This document shows, one piece after another, positions 44,732 to 53,654 of a stretch of 64,000 nucleotides of DNA. The notes below the pieces were generated by a model, which saw nothing but the letters and a program-made list of their open reading frames with translations, did not search any database and had not been told where the DNA came from. This DNA is from Chryseobacterium sp. JV274 (GTDB lineage: Bacteria > Bacteroidota > Bacteroidia > Flavobacteriales > Weeksellaceae), in contig NZ_LR824569.1 in the NCBI RefSeq assembly GCF_903969135.1, positions 4,361,001 to 4,425,000 of the forward strand, written 5' to 3'. The stretch's first letter is position 1. Each line of letters opens with the position of its first letter. Made by a program: the position numbers and the translations under genes.

Positions 44732-45331
44732 ATGATTCCTGAAAAGTATTTAAAAAAATATAATTATAGTACAAAACATTACGATATCGGAGATTTTATC
44801 TATGAGGAAAACACAATTTGCCGAAATTATTTCCAGATTATTTCGGGAAAAATTAAATTAAACAATTATTGTGAAGATGGTAAAGAATTTATTCAGAATA
44901 TATTTGAGGCACCTCAAAGTTTTGGCGATGCCTTACTTTTTATAAATGAAAGATATCCTACGAATGCAGTAGCTTTAACTGAATGTAATATTATAGAGAT
45001 TTCCGCTAAAGATTTTTTTGATTTGCTAAAGGATAATCCAGAATGTGCAATAGACGTCAGTACAGGTTTATCCCAAAGGCTCCACTACAAAATGCTGATG
45101 TCTCAGCATGTTTTTTCTAAAGATCCGACCGTAAGGCTTAAAGCTTTAATGGACTATTTCAAAAATATGCACAATGTACACCAGAAATCGAATAAAGAAT
45201 ATTTAATTCCTTTAACGCGTCAGCAAATGGCGGATCTAACAGGTTTGCGAGTGGAAACTGTTATCCGAACTATTAAGTTAATGGAAAGAAATCACTTGCT
45301 CACAATAAAAAATCATCTAATATACTATTAA
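44732..45331 (+). CDS. Crp/Fnr family regulator beside the variant oxidase operon
   Basis: A 199-residue protein with a cyclic-nucleotide-type barrel (IGDFIYEENTICRNYFQIIS; QSFGDALLFINERYPTNAVA) and a C-terminal HTH with the Crp/Fnr signature PLTRQQMADLTGLRVETVIR. No N-terminal cysteine cluster, so not an iron-sulfur Fnr; relatives such as DNR bind haem and sense NO. It is followed after 97 bases by the variant oxidase operon, which it probably regulates. Confidence 0.9.
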   Translation: MIPEKYLKKYNYSTKHYDIGDFIYEENTICRNYFQIISGKIKLNNYCEDGKEFIQNIFEAPQSFGDALLFINERYPTNAVALTECNIIEISAKDFFDLLKDNPECAIDVSTGLSQRLHYKMLMSQHVFSKDPTVRLKALMDYFKNMHNVHQKSNKEYLIPLTRQQMADLTGLRVETVIRTIKLMERNHLLTIKNHLIYY

Positions 45332-45428
45332 ATACCGAAATTGAGTGTGATTGAGATCGTATCATGAAGATGTTTGCTTACTGTAATTTAGGAGAAACAA
45401 AAAAATAATTTTTTCTAAAATTAATACG

Positions 45429-47162
45429 ATGGATGAACTTCTCAATGAGCCTGGTTTACAAATCACTATTTTTCTTTTCTTGATTCCTGTGATTTTTGCG
45501 CTTATTCTAATTTTAATAAGGGTAAACCGGATGATTTCTGATACAATTAAAAGAAGTGAGCTAAAAAAAATATACGAACATCTTAGCAGGCTGCAACCGG
45601 GGGAAATCTCCGCTTTGGAAGAACGGAGAAAAGAACTTGAATTTCAACTTTCCGGAAATGAGCTTTCGGAAAATAAAGAGGTAAGAGATCCTCGGGGGCT
45701 GATCGATGAGGCAAATGAAGTCCACGACATTCGTTTCCTGCAATCTAAAAGAGAAGAGGGTAGAAACATCATAATTCCAAATGATGAAAAAAAGCTGATT
45801 CTTTGGTTTTTGGGTTGTAGCGTATTCTGGCTCTTTGCAGGTACCACGGTCGGTGAGTATCTAGGGATTAAATTTGTTGCGCCTGATGCTGATCATATCA
45901 GCTGGTTAAGCTTTGGAAGACTCAGACCTGTCCATACAAATATAGTTTTCTGGGGCTGGGCGTCTATGGCGATGGTTGGCTTTTCATATTATGTTATACC
46001 AAGGGTAGGAAATACAAAAGTCTTCAACCTTAAGATAGGTTACATTACATTGATATTAATGAATTCCGCTGTTCTATTAGGAAGTATTTGTCTAATGGCG
46101 GGGATCAACAACAGTGGTGGTGAATACAGAGAATACATTTGGCCGGTCATGCTGCTTTTTGCAGTGGGAATTATTATAAGTATTTATAATCATATCAATA
46201 CCATCGCATTCCGTAAGACAGAAGAAATCTATGTTTCAAATTGGTATATCGTTTCGGCAATGATGTTTGTGGTGGTTATCTTAATCGTTGCCTATCTTCC
46301 TTTTTGGCAGAACGGTTTGGGAGAAACAATCACTCAGGGTTATTTTATGCATCAGGGCGTGGGAATGTGGTTCATGTTCTTCAATTTGGGATTAATGTAT
46401 TATTTTCTTCCTCAGGAACTTAATAGTCCTGTATATTCGTATAGTTTGAGCATACTTGCATTTTGGACGCAGATTTTGTTTTATACCCTTATTGGAACGC
46501 ATCATTTTATTTTCAGTGCTATCCCTTGGTGGATGCAGACCATTGCTATTGTTGCCAGTGTTGGAATGGTGATCCCTGTTGCAGCAGGCAGCATTAATTT
46601 CATGATGACCATTCGGGGATCCTGGCATCGTCTGAAGCTGAGTTATGTACTACCTTTTTATGTGGTTTCTATTCTCTTTTATTTTACGGGCTCGATGCAG
46701 GGAACAGCAGAAGCTTTCAGGGCGACAAACCTACTGTGGCATTTTACTGACTTTACGGTGGCTCACTCACATTTAACGATGTATGGGATCATTACCTTCA
46801 TGCTATGGTCTTTTACTTATACTCTGGTTCCGAGACTTACTTCGTATGAACCGCCAAGTATTACTGTAGGTTTACATTTTTGGTTGGCATTGATCGGGGT
46901 TTTGGTGTATACTGTTTCTTTGATGATTGGTTCTACAGAAAAGGGAATGATGTGGATGGAGAAAAAACCTTTTATAGAAGGAGTGGTAAAAATGATGCCT
47001 TTTTGGTTGTGGAGAGCAATTGGAGGAACTATGATGTGGATTTCGCATATCGTTTTCGCATATAATTTTTATAGAATGATTAAACCGAGAAAAGAGATAC
47101 GGCTTCCTCATACCCCAAAAGAGATTTTAGAAATAGTTCACACAAAACAACAAAGATCATAA
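45429..47162 (+). CDS. Variant CcoN-like haem-copper oxidase subunit I
   Basis: A 577-residue haem-copper oxidoreductase subunit. It begins with one membrane segment and a charged helical extension (about 1-110), absent from ordinary CcoN. It keeps the ligand histidines: His169 (RPVHTN), His308 (MHQGVG), His358-359 (GTHHF), His438 and His446/His448 (HFTDFTVAHSH). The cross-linked Tyr position of cbb3 enzymes seems retained (FYTLIGTHH). The glutamate of the TFEGP motif, shared by cbb3 and cNOR enzymes, is replaced: SMQGTAEAF with Gln424. Thus a divergent cbb3 or NO-reductase-like enzyme. It overlaps the next gene by 1 base. Confidence 0.85.
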   Translation: MDELLNEPGLQITIFLFLIPVIFALILILIRVNRMISDTIKRSELKKIYEHLSRLQPGEISALEERRKELEFQLSGNELSENKEVRDPRGLIDEANEVHDIRFLQSKREEGRNIIIPNDEKKLILWFLGCSVFWLFAGTTVGEYLGIKFVAPDADHISWLSFGRLRPVHTNIVFWGWASMAMVGFSYYVIPRVGNTKVFNLKIGYITLILMNSAVLLGSICLMAGINNSGGEYREYIWPVMLLFAVGIIISIYNHINTIAFRKTEEIYVSNWYIVSAMMFVVVILIVAYLPFWQNGLGETITQGYFMHQGVGMWFMFFNLGLMYYFLPQELNSPVYSYSLSILAFWTQILFYTLIGTHHFIFSAIPWWMQTIAIVASVGMVIPVAAGSINFMMTIRGSWHRLKLSYVLPFYVVSILFYFTGSMQGTAEAFRATNLLWHFTDFTVAHSHLTMYGIITFMLWSFTYTLVPRLTSYEPPSITVGLHFWLALIGVLVYTVSLMIGSTEKGMMWMEKKPFIEGVVKMMPFWLWRAIGGTMMWISHIVFAYNFYRMIKPRKEIRLPHTPKEILEIVHTKQQRS

Positions 47163-48151
47163 TGGATTTTTTTAGCGATCATAAAAAACTGTTTTCATCG
47201 GCATTAGCTTTTTTCCTTTTTCTTACATTGGTTATCTGTATTTTGCCGGCATTTAACAATCAGAAAGTATATAAACCTTTACCTGGAAGTAAGGCACTTA
47301 CAGAAGAGGAAAGTCACGGAAAGGAAATTTATATACGGGAAGGTTGTGTAGGTTGCCACACACAGCAGGTTAGAAATATTGATATGGATCAGGTTTTTGG
47401 AGGCAGGCCAAGTCTTGCGATCGATTACGCCCGAAATAAAAGGTTGAATCTTTTCCAGAACACCGCCACTTTAATGGGAACTGAAAGAACAGGTCCAGAT
47501 CTCACCAACATTGGGAGCAGACAGCCAAGTAAAGAATGGCAATATTCGCATTTATTTAATCCGAGATCAGTTGTCCCTGAATCAGTGATGCCTTCATACA
47601 AATGGATGTTTTTAATAAAAGACGAATTGCAGACAGGTGATGTCGAAGTAAGTGTTCCGGATAAATTTAAAATAGGAATTAAAGGAAAAATCGTTCCTTC
47701 AAAAGATGCTCAGGATTTGGTTGCGTATTTATTGAGCTTAAAACAAACTGAGCTTCCTAAAAGCATTCCGGCCAGAGAATTTTTATATAAAGTAGAAAAA
47801 AAAGCAGACGCAAATTCTGGAGGTGATAACCTCCCAGATGGAACAACGTTGTTTACAACAAATTGTGCGACCTGTCATCAGGCGAACGGAGAGGGATTAC
47901 CTGGAGCTTTCCCAGCATTAAAAGGAAGCCCGGTCGTTTTAGGTGATGATTTGGAATTATATGTAACTATTATAATGAAAGGTTATGATCCACGACCTGA
48001 ATACGCTACAATGCCTGCTGTTGGAACTAATGCAGGGTTTTCACCGGAAGAAGTTGCGGCCCTCATTAATCATGAAAGAACAAGCTGGGGGAACACCGGA
48101 AAAAAAGTGACGGCCGATGAAGTGAAAGTAATTATGGATAAAATAAAATAA
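47162..48151 (+). CDS. Dihaem CcoO/CcoP-like subunit of the variant oxidase
   Basis: A 329-residue membrane-anchored cytochrome c with two haem sites. After the anchor (about 11-30), CVGCH (residues 62-66) begins a CcoO-like domain (GTERTGPDLTNIGSRQPSKE and ESVMPSYKWMF). CATCH (235-239) begins a second, CcoP-like class I domain (TTLFTTNCATCHQANGEGLP; YATMPAVG). This combines CcoO and the last haem domain of CcoP in one chain. It starts on the last base of the CcoN-like stop and passes electrons to it. Confidence 0.88.
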   Translation: MDFFSDHKKLFSSALAFFLFLTLVICILPAFNNQKVYKPLPGSKALTEEESHGKEIYIREGCVGCHTQQVRNIDMDQVFGGRPSLAIDYARNKRLNLFQNTATLMGTERTGPDLTNIGSRQPSKEWQYSHLFNPRSVVPESVMPSYKWMFLIKDELQTGDVEVSVPDKFKIGIKGKIVPSKDAQDLVAYLLSLKQTELPKSIPAREFLYKVEKKADANSGGDNLPDGTTLFTTNCATCHQANGEGLPGAFPALKGSPVVLGDDLELYVTIIMKGYDPRPEYATMPAVGTNAGFSPEEVAALINHERTSWGNTGKKVTADEVKVIMDKIK

Positions 48152-48152
48152 T

Positions 48153-48413
48153 ATGAAAAAGATAAAATTAGGATTTTTTGTTTTTTTACTTTGGGCCGGG
48201 TATGTTCAGGCTTGTGACGCCTGTAAACTTCAACAGCCTAAAATCACGCAGGATCTAACGCACGGTACTGGACCCGAATCAAATTGGGACTGGGTAATTG
48301 TATCAAGTATTGGGATAATTACACTTGGGACTTTATTTTTTTCTTTTAAGTTTCTGGTCATCCCTGGAGAAAAAAACAGAAAACATATCAAAAATACAAT
48401 ATTGGATTTCTAA
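48153..48413 (+). CDS. Small membrane protein of the variant oxidase operon
   Basis: An 86-residue protein with an N-terminal signal-like segment, a short exported stretch with C-D-A-C (residues about 21-24; ACDACKLQQPKITQDL) and one membrane span (WVIVSSIGIITLGTLFFSF). It is 1 base after the dihaem subunit. The CxxC without a following His cannot bind haem but could bind copper or be redox active. Position suggests a small structural or assembly subunit, like CcoQ, but I see no homology. Confidence 0.7.
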   Translation: MKKIKLGFFVFLLWAGYVQACDACKLQQPKITQDLTHGTGPESNWDWVIVSSIGIITLGTLFFSFKFLVIPGEKNRKHIKNTILDF

Positions 48414-48425
48414 AGCTTCAAAAAA

Positions 48426-48827
48426 ATGTCAAAACATAACGCAACTGTTTTTTTATACATCGATGAAGAAACGAATCCCATTGCAGAACTTCAGACCCCA
48501 ATAGTTTTTAATCTCGATACAACAAAATTGGCCGATGGGAAACACATCCTTAGAATTGTTAGTAAATTTGATCAGAAAGAGGGATTAAAAATAATACCTT
48601 TTATCGTTCGTAATGGCCCTATTATTCATTTAGAAGGACTTTCTGATGATGAAGTAGTTAATGGCACGATACCCTTAATGGTCAATGCTTATGATACAGG
48701 AAGAAATCAAAGCTTCATTATCAAAGGAAGCGAAAATCCTCGTACGATACCGGTTTGGGTATGGGTAATTGCTCTGATATTTGTAGCTTGGGCAGCTTTT
48801 TATATTGTCACGAATTTTAGTCTTTAA
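48426..48827 (+). CDS. Ig-like domain protein with C-terminal membrane anchor
   Basis: A 133-residue protein. The first 105 residues are a beta-sandwich-like domain with two related halves (TPIVFNLDTTKLADGKHILR and DEVVNGTIPLMVNAYDTGRN). The C-terminus is one membrane span (TIPVWVWVIALIFVAWAAFY). Without a signal peptide, the domain orientation is uncertain. It is the last gene of the variant oxidase operon (12-base gap). It may play the part of FixH/CcoH or of an oxidase subunit II scaffold. Confidence 0.7.
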   Translation: MSKHNATVFLYIDEETNPIAELQTPIVFNLDTTKLADGKHILRIVSKFDQKEGLKIIPFIVRNGPIIHLEGLSDDEVVNGTIPLMVNAYDTGRNQSFIIKGSENPRTIPVWVWVIALIFVAWAAFYIVTNFSL

Positions 48828-48884
48828 ATTAACCTTGTCACGATAAATTTTGAAGATGTTTTTAATTTATTTAACATTACACTG

Positions 48885-49253
48885 ATGAAAATAAAACTCA
48901 AAAGAATCTATGAAACTTTTTCTCCTACAGATGGATACCGTGTTTTAGTAGATAGGTTATGGCCTCGAGGAATTTCTAAAGAAAATGCCCATATCGAAGA
49001 ATGGAATAAAGAGCTTGCTCCTTCTAATGAACTCCGGAAGTGGTTTCATCACGATCCAAAACTTTGGAAGGTTTTTTCAGAAAAATACGAAACCGAACTC
49101 AAAGAAAAAGGTTCCGGAAAAGAATTTCTAGATCGAAATAAAAAACAGAATCTCATCACTTTGGTATATGCAGCGAAAGATGAGCTGCATTGCCATCCCT
49201 TGATTTTAAAGAAATATTTAGAAAATTTGATTCTAAATGATAAAATATCATAG
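48885..49253 (+). CDS. DUF488 family protein
   Basis: A 122-residue soluble protein of the DUF488 family: IKLKRIYETFSPTDGYRVLV followed by DRLWPRGISKE, the family signature (D-R-L-W-P-R-G), then EWNKELAPSNELRKWFHHDP and LVYAAKDELHCHPLILKKYL. Family function is not established. DUF488 genes are often found beside haemoglobin or NO-stress genes, which fits the surroundings. Confidence 0.92.
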   Translation: MKIKLKRIYETFSPTDGYRVLVDRLWPRGISKENAHIEEWNKELAPSNELRKWFHHDPKLWKVFSEKYETELKEKGSGKEFLDRNKKQNLITLVYAAKDELHCHPLILKKYLENLILNDKIS

Positions 49254-49317
49254 AATTTCTTTTTGAATCCATTTATCCAATACTTAATTTCGTGCAAAAT
49301 TTGAATTCATATCGGCA

Positions 49318-50571
49318 ATGAGAAGAAAAAGTGTACAAAGACATCACTATTTAAGGTTAGTTTTAATTTCTGTTTTAATAAGCATTTGTGCCTCGTTTCT
49401 TAGCTATTCATTAAAAATAATTACTGAGCATTTTCAAAAGCTTATATTTTATTTTGCTAAAAGAGAAAATTCTATATGGTTTATTTTTCTTCCAACCATC
49501 GGGATTACAACAATATATTTTTTAAGAAAATATCTTTTCCTTAACAGAAAGAATAAAGGAATCACCGAAATTTATAAAACTGTAGATCAAAGAAAAGATC
49601 ATTTACCATTATTCAAAATTCCATCACATTATTTTAATGGATTTCTTACCGTCATTTTTGGTGGCTCGACTGGGATTGAGGTTTCTACAGTGGTTGCAAC
49701 AGCAACTCTTGGAAATGCAGTTTATGAGAGGCATTTTTCTGCAAATATTTACAAATTAGAACTTATTTGTGCTGGTGTTGTTGCCGGAGTAGCCATTTTA
49801 TTTGGAAGTCCTATTGCAGGTTGGCTCTTTGCTATGGAAGTAATTGCAAGAAAATTTAATAAAACGCTTTTTATGAGCTGTACCGCATCAGCTGTTGTTT
49901 CGTGGATTTTCCTTTATTTCATAAAAAGTGAACCTTTACTTCCTATTGAAATTACTGAGTGGAAATGGATGGCAATTCCATTTTTTGTAATCTTAAGTCT
50001 GTTGGGAGGGGTTTTGTCCGTTTATTTTACTATTTTAGTTATTAAGATTAAAGATTTTTTTTCAGGAATCTCCAATAATTTTTTGAGGGTAAATTTAGGA
50101 GCTCTGATTGTAGGAGGCCTAATATTTAGCTTTCCCTTTTTATATGGAGACAGTTATCATTCATTATCAGAAATTCTAAACCATCCCAAAAGTTATTCGT
50201 TTCTTTTTCTGCTTTTTCTAATCATATTAAAACCGCTCGCTTCTTCTTTAACTCTCGGAGCTGGAGGAGACGGAGGTGTTTTTGCACCTAGTATTGTTTC
50301 AGGTGCATTTTTAGGATTTACCTTTGCTTTTTTTTGTAATACTTTTTTGGGAACCTCTTTAATCTATGTGAATTTTATGTTGGTTGGGGCAGCTGCTACC
50401 TTATCCGCATCTATTTACGCTCCTTTTACAGCACTTTTCTTAGTGTGTAATTTAGCACCTAATGGATACGTTCTATTTTTTCCAATATTGCTCGCTTGTT
50501 GGATTTCAAAAGACTTAGCTAGGAGAATTATACCTTATAATGTGTATACTTACTATACTAAAAGTGAATGA
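49318..50571 (+). CDS. ClC family chloride channel/antiporter
   Basis: Anion channel or Cl-/H+ antiporter of 417 residues with about ten membrane helices. The ClC selectivity motifs are present in altered form: GGSTGIEVSTVVATATLGNA (G-x-E-G-P-x-V region), FGSPIAGWLFAMEVIARKF (G-x-x-x-G and E), and GAGGDGGVFAPSIVSGAFLG (G-x-F-x-P). No CBS domains. It stands between DUF488 and a truncated antiporter. Transport mode not predictable. Confidence 0.9.
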   Translation: MRRKSVQRHHYLRLVLISVLISICASFLSYSLKIITEHFQKLIFYFAKRENSIWFIFLPTIGITTIYFLRKYLFLNRKNKGITEIYKTVDQRKDHLPLFKIPSHYFNGFLTVIFGGSTGIEVSTVVATATLGNAVYERHFSANIYKLELICAGVVAGVAILFGSPIAGWLFAMEVIARKFNKTLFMSCTASAVVSWIFLYFIKSEPLLPIEITEWKWMAIPFFVILSLLGGVLSVYFTILVIKIKDFFSGISNNFLRVNLGALIVGGLIFSFPFLYGDSYHSLSEILNHPKSYSFLFLLFLIILKPLASSLTLGAGGDGGVFAPSIVSGAFLGFTFAFFCNTFLGTSLIYVNFMLVGAAATLSASIYAPFTALFLVCNLAPNGYVLFFPILLACWISKDLARRIIPYNVYTYYTKSE

Positions 50572-50670
50572 AAATGATGGCTATATCTCTGTATTAACTA
50601 CAACATTGAATATATTGAAATCTGGCACAATAAAAAAAGAAGGGACAATAATTTGAATGACAAAATCTAT

Positions 50671-50955
50671 TCATTTCTTTAAGTCCGGAATTGAGACGTG
50701 ATGGCAACCCGCAAATAACAAAAAACTTAAAAGAATACCTAACAGAAATTCTGAAAAATCAATTAAAGTCAGTTTTTCGCGGATCATTTCTGTAAATCCT
50801 GATGAAAAAAATCCGGTAACAATCATACCAGCGGCTGCTAATACCCCCAGCATCATCAGGCTGATTCTGGAAGGAAGCTTCAAAAATTTTATATTAAGAT
50901 AAGAACAGAATGCTGCGAGTGTAATGAGAATAGAGAAGATTAAAAATAGCTCCAT
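50671..50955 (-). pseudogene. N-terminal fragment of a CPA1 Na+/H+ antiporter
   Basis: The 94 residues match only the N-terminus of NhaP-type CPA1 antiporters: FSILITLAAFCSYLNIKFLK, LPSRISLMMLGV, and LIDFSEFLLGILLSFLLFAG followed by CHHVSIPDLKK. Intact proteins exceed 400 residues and continue with ten more membrane spans. Nothing resembling the remainder lies downstream, where the ClC gene ends 100 bases away. Probably cut by the event that placed the ClC or denitrification segment here. Confidence 0.7.
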
Positions 50956-51184
50956 AAATGATTTTTTTTGTGTTACAAAAGTACTGAAAACGAACTTAAT
51001 TCTTTATTTTATAACGGTGTATCGGATGAAGTTCAAGTGGTACAAGTTCCAACTTGCTTTGAGGCAACCATTCTTTCTGCAAAATGAACATAACAAAATG
51101 ACAATGTAGAGAATGGCAAATTATGACAATGATCATCAAAATAAAATACCTTTTACTCTTTTATTTGAAAAACTTGTGTTACTT

Positions 51185-51208
51185 TTGTCATATTAAAATA
51201 ACTGACAA
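51185..51208. promoter_or_regulatory. Inverted repeat at the start of the Rrf2 gene
   Basis: TTGTCA and TGACAA flank 12 bases and overlap the Rrf2 start codon. TGACAAT also occurs twice as a direct repeat between about 51100 and 51133. The GACA/TGTC core recalls the hmp palindrome, so this may be an autoregulatory site. Confidence 0.4.
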
Positions 51209-51639
51209 TGTTTTCAAAAACCTGTGAATACGCCATCCGTGCACTGATATATGTCGCGCAGAAGTCTCGAGACGGAAGCAGGATAGGGATTAAAGATATT
51301 GCATCGGGGATTGACTCACCGGAATACTTCATTGCAAAGATTCTTCAGGATTTAAGCAGAAAAGGCTTTGTACAATCTGCCAAGGGACCTAACGGCGGTT
51401 TTTATATGGACGATAACAATTTAGGATTATCTGTCGCCGATATTGTGAGAGAAATTGATGGTGACAAGCTGTTCTCCGGCTGCGGTTTGGGATTAAAGGA
51501 ATGCTCCGAAAATCATCCTTGTCCTATTCATAATGAATTTAAGCACATAAGGCAGGCCATACAAGTAATGCTGGAAGGATCAAAGATTCAGCTGTTTGTA
51601 GAAAACCTGGATTTAAAGCTTACATTCCTGAAAAAATAA
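51208..51639 (+). CDS. Rrf2 family regulator of the denitrification cluster
   Basis: A 143-residue Rrf2 protein, paralogous to that at 37677 (MFSKTCEYAIRALIYVAQKS; GPNGGFYMDDNN). The cysteine region GCGLGLKECSENHPCPIH has the three ligands of an iron-sulfur or NO sensor. It precedes nirK by about 100 bases on the same strand and is the probable regulator of the cluster. Confidence 0.92.
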   Translation: MFSKTCEYAIRALIYVAQKSRDGSRIGIKDIASGIDSPEYFIAKILQDLSRKGFVQSAKGPNGGFYMDDNNLGLSVADIVREIDGDKLFSGCGLGLKECSENHPCPIHNEFKHIRQAIQVMLEGSKIQLFVENLDLKLTFLKK

Positions 51640-51679
51640 AAAAAATTAATTTAATAAAATACTAAAAGGTGTTTTTATC

Positions 51680-51704
51680 TTATTATATATAATTGATATA
51701 ATAA
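51680..51704. promoter_or_regulatory. 9-bp inverted repeat upstream of nirK
   Basis: TTATTATAT and ATATAATAA are separated by 7 bases, 40 bases before the nirK ATG. It could be a regulator site, but low sequence complexity makes chance possible. Confidence 0.35.
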
Positions 51705-51744
51705 AAAAACCTCGTAAGTTAAAAATTACTATAATAATTCCATC

Positions 51745-52781
51745 ATGAAAAAGACACTGTTCATCGCCGCTATTTTGTCATCATTCATCAGCCTTATTTC
51801 CTGCAGGCAAAATGTTTCCGGTAACTCCGAAAATAATACTGATACTGAAAAAATTAAGACAGACGGAACAACAGAAATCCAGCAGACTGTTGCTCCGCCA
51901 AATGTTCCCGCACCGGTTGGCAGCCGTGCTGCGAAAAAAGTAATCGTAAAGCTGGAGACTATTGAAAAGACAGGAGATCTTGCAGACGGGACACAATATC
52001 ACTTCTGGACCTTCAACGGAACTGTTCCCGGAAGTTTTATCCGAGCCAAAGTGGGAGATGAAATTGAGCTTCACCTAAAGAATAATGAAACAATACCTTT
52101 CCGCATAATATCGATCTTCATGCAGTGAATGGTCCCGGTGGAGGAGCGGAAGCTACTTTTGTTGCTCCGGGAACAGAAAAAATATTCAATTTTAAAGCGT
52201 TAAATCCGGGGCTCTACGTGTATCATTGTGCAACAGCACCTGTAGGAATGCACATCGCTAACGGAATGTACGGTCTCATCCTGATTGAACCTGAAGGCGG
52301 GCTCCCGAAAGTGGATAAAGAATTCTATATCATGCAGGGAGATTTCTATACTAAAGGAAAATTCGGGGACAAAGGTTTGCAGGAGTTTGATATGGATAAA
52401 GCCATTGCTGAACATCCGGAATATGTCGTTTTTAACGGAAAAACGGGAGCCCTGCTGGGAGATGGAGAATTACAGGCAAAAGTAGGGGAAACCGTTCGTT
52501 TCTTTGTTGGGAATGGCGGACCTAATCTTACTTCATCTTTTCATGTCATAGGAGAAATTTTTGACAGAGTATATATGGAAGGGGGCAGCAAAATCAATGA
52601 AAATGTGCAAACTACGATAATTCCTCCGGGAGGGGCATCTATTGTAGAGTTCAAAGCAACAGTCCCAGGAGAATATGTAATTGTGGACCATGCTATCTTC
52701 AGAGCCTTTAATAAAGGGGCATTAGGAAAAATAAAAGTTACCGGCCCGGAAAATCCAGTCGTTTATAAAAAAAATCCATAG
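51745..52781 (+). pseudogene. nirK: Copper nitrite reductase, frameshifted
   Basis: Reduces nitrite to NO. The lipoprotein signal ends in SLISC. The first frame (to 52128) reads HFWTFNGTVPGSFIRAKVGD, then goes out of frame near 52092. Restoring one base gives [19 protein letters not shown], with the first copper His motif. The second frame holds [20 protein letters not shown] (type 1 and 2 copper ligands Cys, His, Met), [14 protein letters not shown] and [12 protein letters not shown] (type 2 His). With the base restored the gene would be about 345 codons, a normal length. A one-base deletion in the strain or a sequencing error are both possible. Confidence 0.9.
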
Positions 52782-52817
52782 TTAATATTGTTTACTGAGG
52801 TTTTAATTCTGGGAAAA

Positions 52818-53654
52818 ATGAAAATTCTAGTCAGCATATTGAGAATATTTACGGTTACCGCATTAATTTCCTGTGGCCAAAACAAAACTATTCCTCACGT
52901 GAAACCTCAGATTTTTGTACTGAAGCCTGTTGCAGATGCTAAGAAAATGGTGAAGATTCAAGATGGGACATATGAAGCTTTCATTGGTAAAGATACAGGG
53001 AGAATGATAAAAGTAGAATCTTTTTATATGGATGACAGTCCGGTAACCAATTCTGAGTATCTCATATTTCTGAAGAAAAATCCGCAGTGGGCAAGAAGAA
53101 AAGTGTTGCGGTTGTACGCAGACAGTACTTATCTGAAGCATTGGAAAAACGATTACGAAATACCTGAAAACCTTGATCCCGAAGCGCCGGTAACCAATGT
53201 ATCCTGGTTTGCAGCGGAAGCTTATGCCCAAAGTGTTGGAAAACGACTTCCCACCATTGATGAATGGGAATTTGTGGCACTGGCCGACCAAAATTCGCGC
53301 AATGCGTCAAAAAAACCGCAGTTTACCGACTATGTGCTGAGATCTTATCAGAAAAAAGATAAAACCAGATAGCTGATAAAACACGAAAAGCCCAATTATT
53401 ACGGTGTTTACAATATGTACGGTATGGTTTGGGAATGGACATACGATTTTAATTCGGTAATGATGAGCGGAGAATCGAGAAAAGATAACACTACCAATGA
53501 GAATCTTTTTTGTGCAGGAGCAGCAGTTACTTCATCAGACCTCAGGAATTATGCTGCATTCGTACGCTACGCATTAAGAGGAAGCCTAAAAGCAAATTAC
53601 TGTCTCAACAATCTCGGTTTCAGATGTGCCAAAGATTATAAAAATTTTAAATAA
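52818..53654 (+). pseudogene. SUMF1/FGE-like lipoprotein with an in-frame stop
   Basis: Formylglycine-generating-enzyme-like (SUMF1) protein, exported as a lipoprotein (ALISC, Cys near residue 19). MVKIQDGTYEAFIGKD, YMDDSPVTNSEYLIFLKKNP and WFAAEAYAQSVGKRLPTIDE followed by WEF are the family motifs. A TAG at 53370-53372 interrupts the frame. The same frame then continues with KPNYYGVYNMYGMVWEWTYD and ends in LNNLGFRCAKD. Such genes commonly accompany nirK in Bacteroidetes. The interruption is one nonsense codon, so suppression or a base error would restore it. The next gene overlaps its end by a base. Confidence 0.85.

Noticed and set aside
45429..47162. Calling the CcoN-like protein a classical cNOR/NorB
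   Set aside because: It lacks the W-V-E-G glutamate motif of NOR and keeps the cbb3 tyrosine position; called a variant oxidase instead, with NO reduction left open.
52085..52130. Programmed frameshift in nirK
   Set aside because: No slippery heptamer or downstream structure is evident, and the missing base removes a copper-ligand motif; mutation or sequencing error is simpler.
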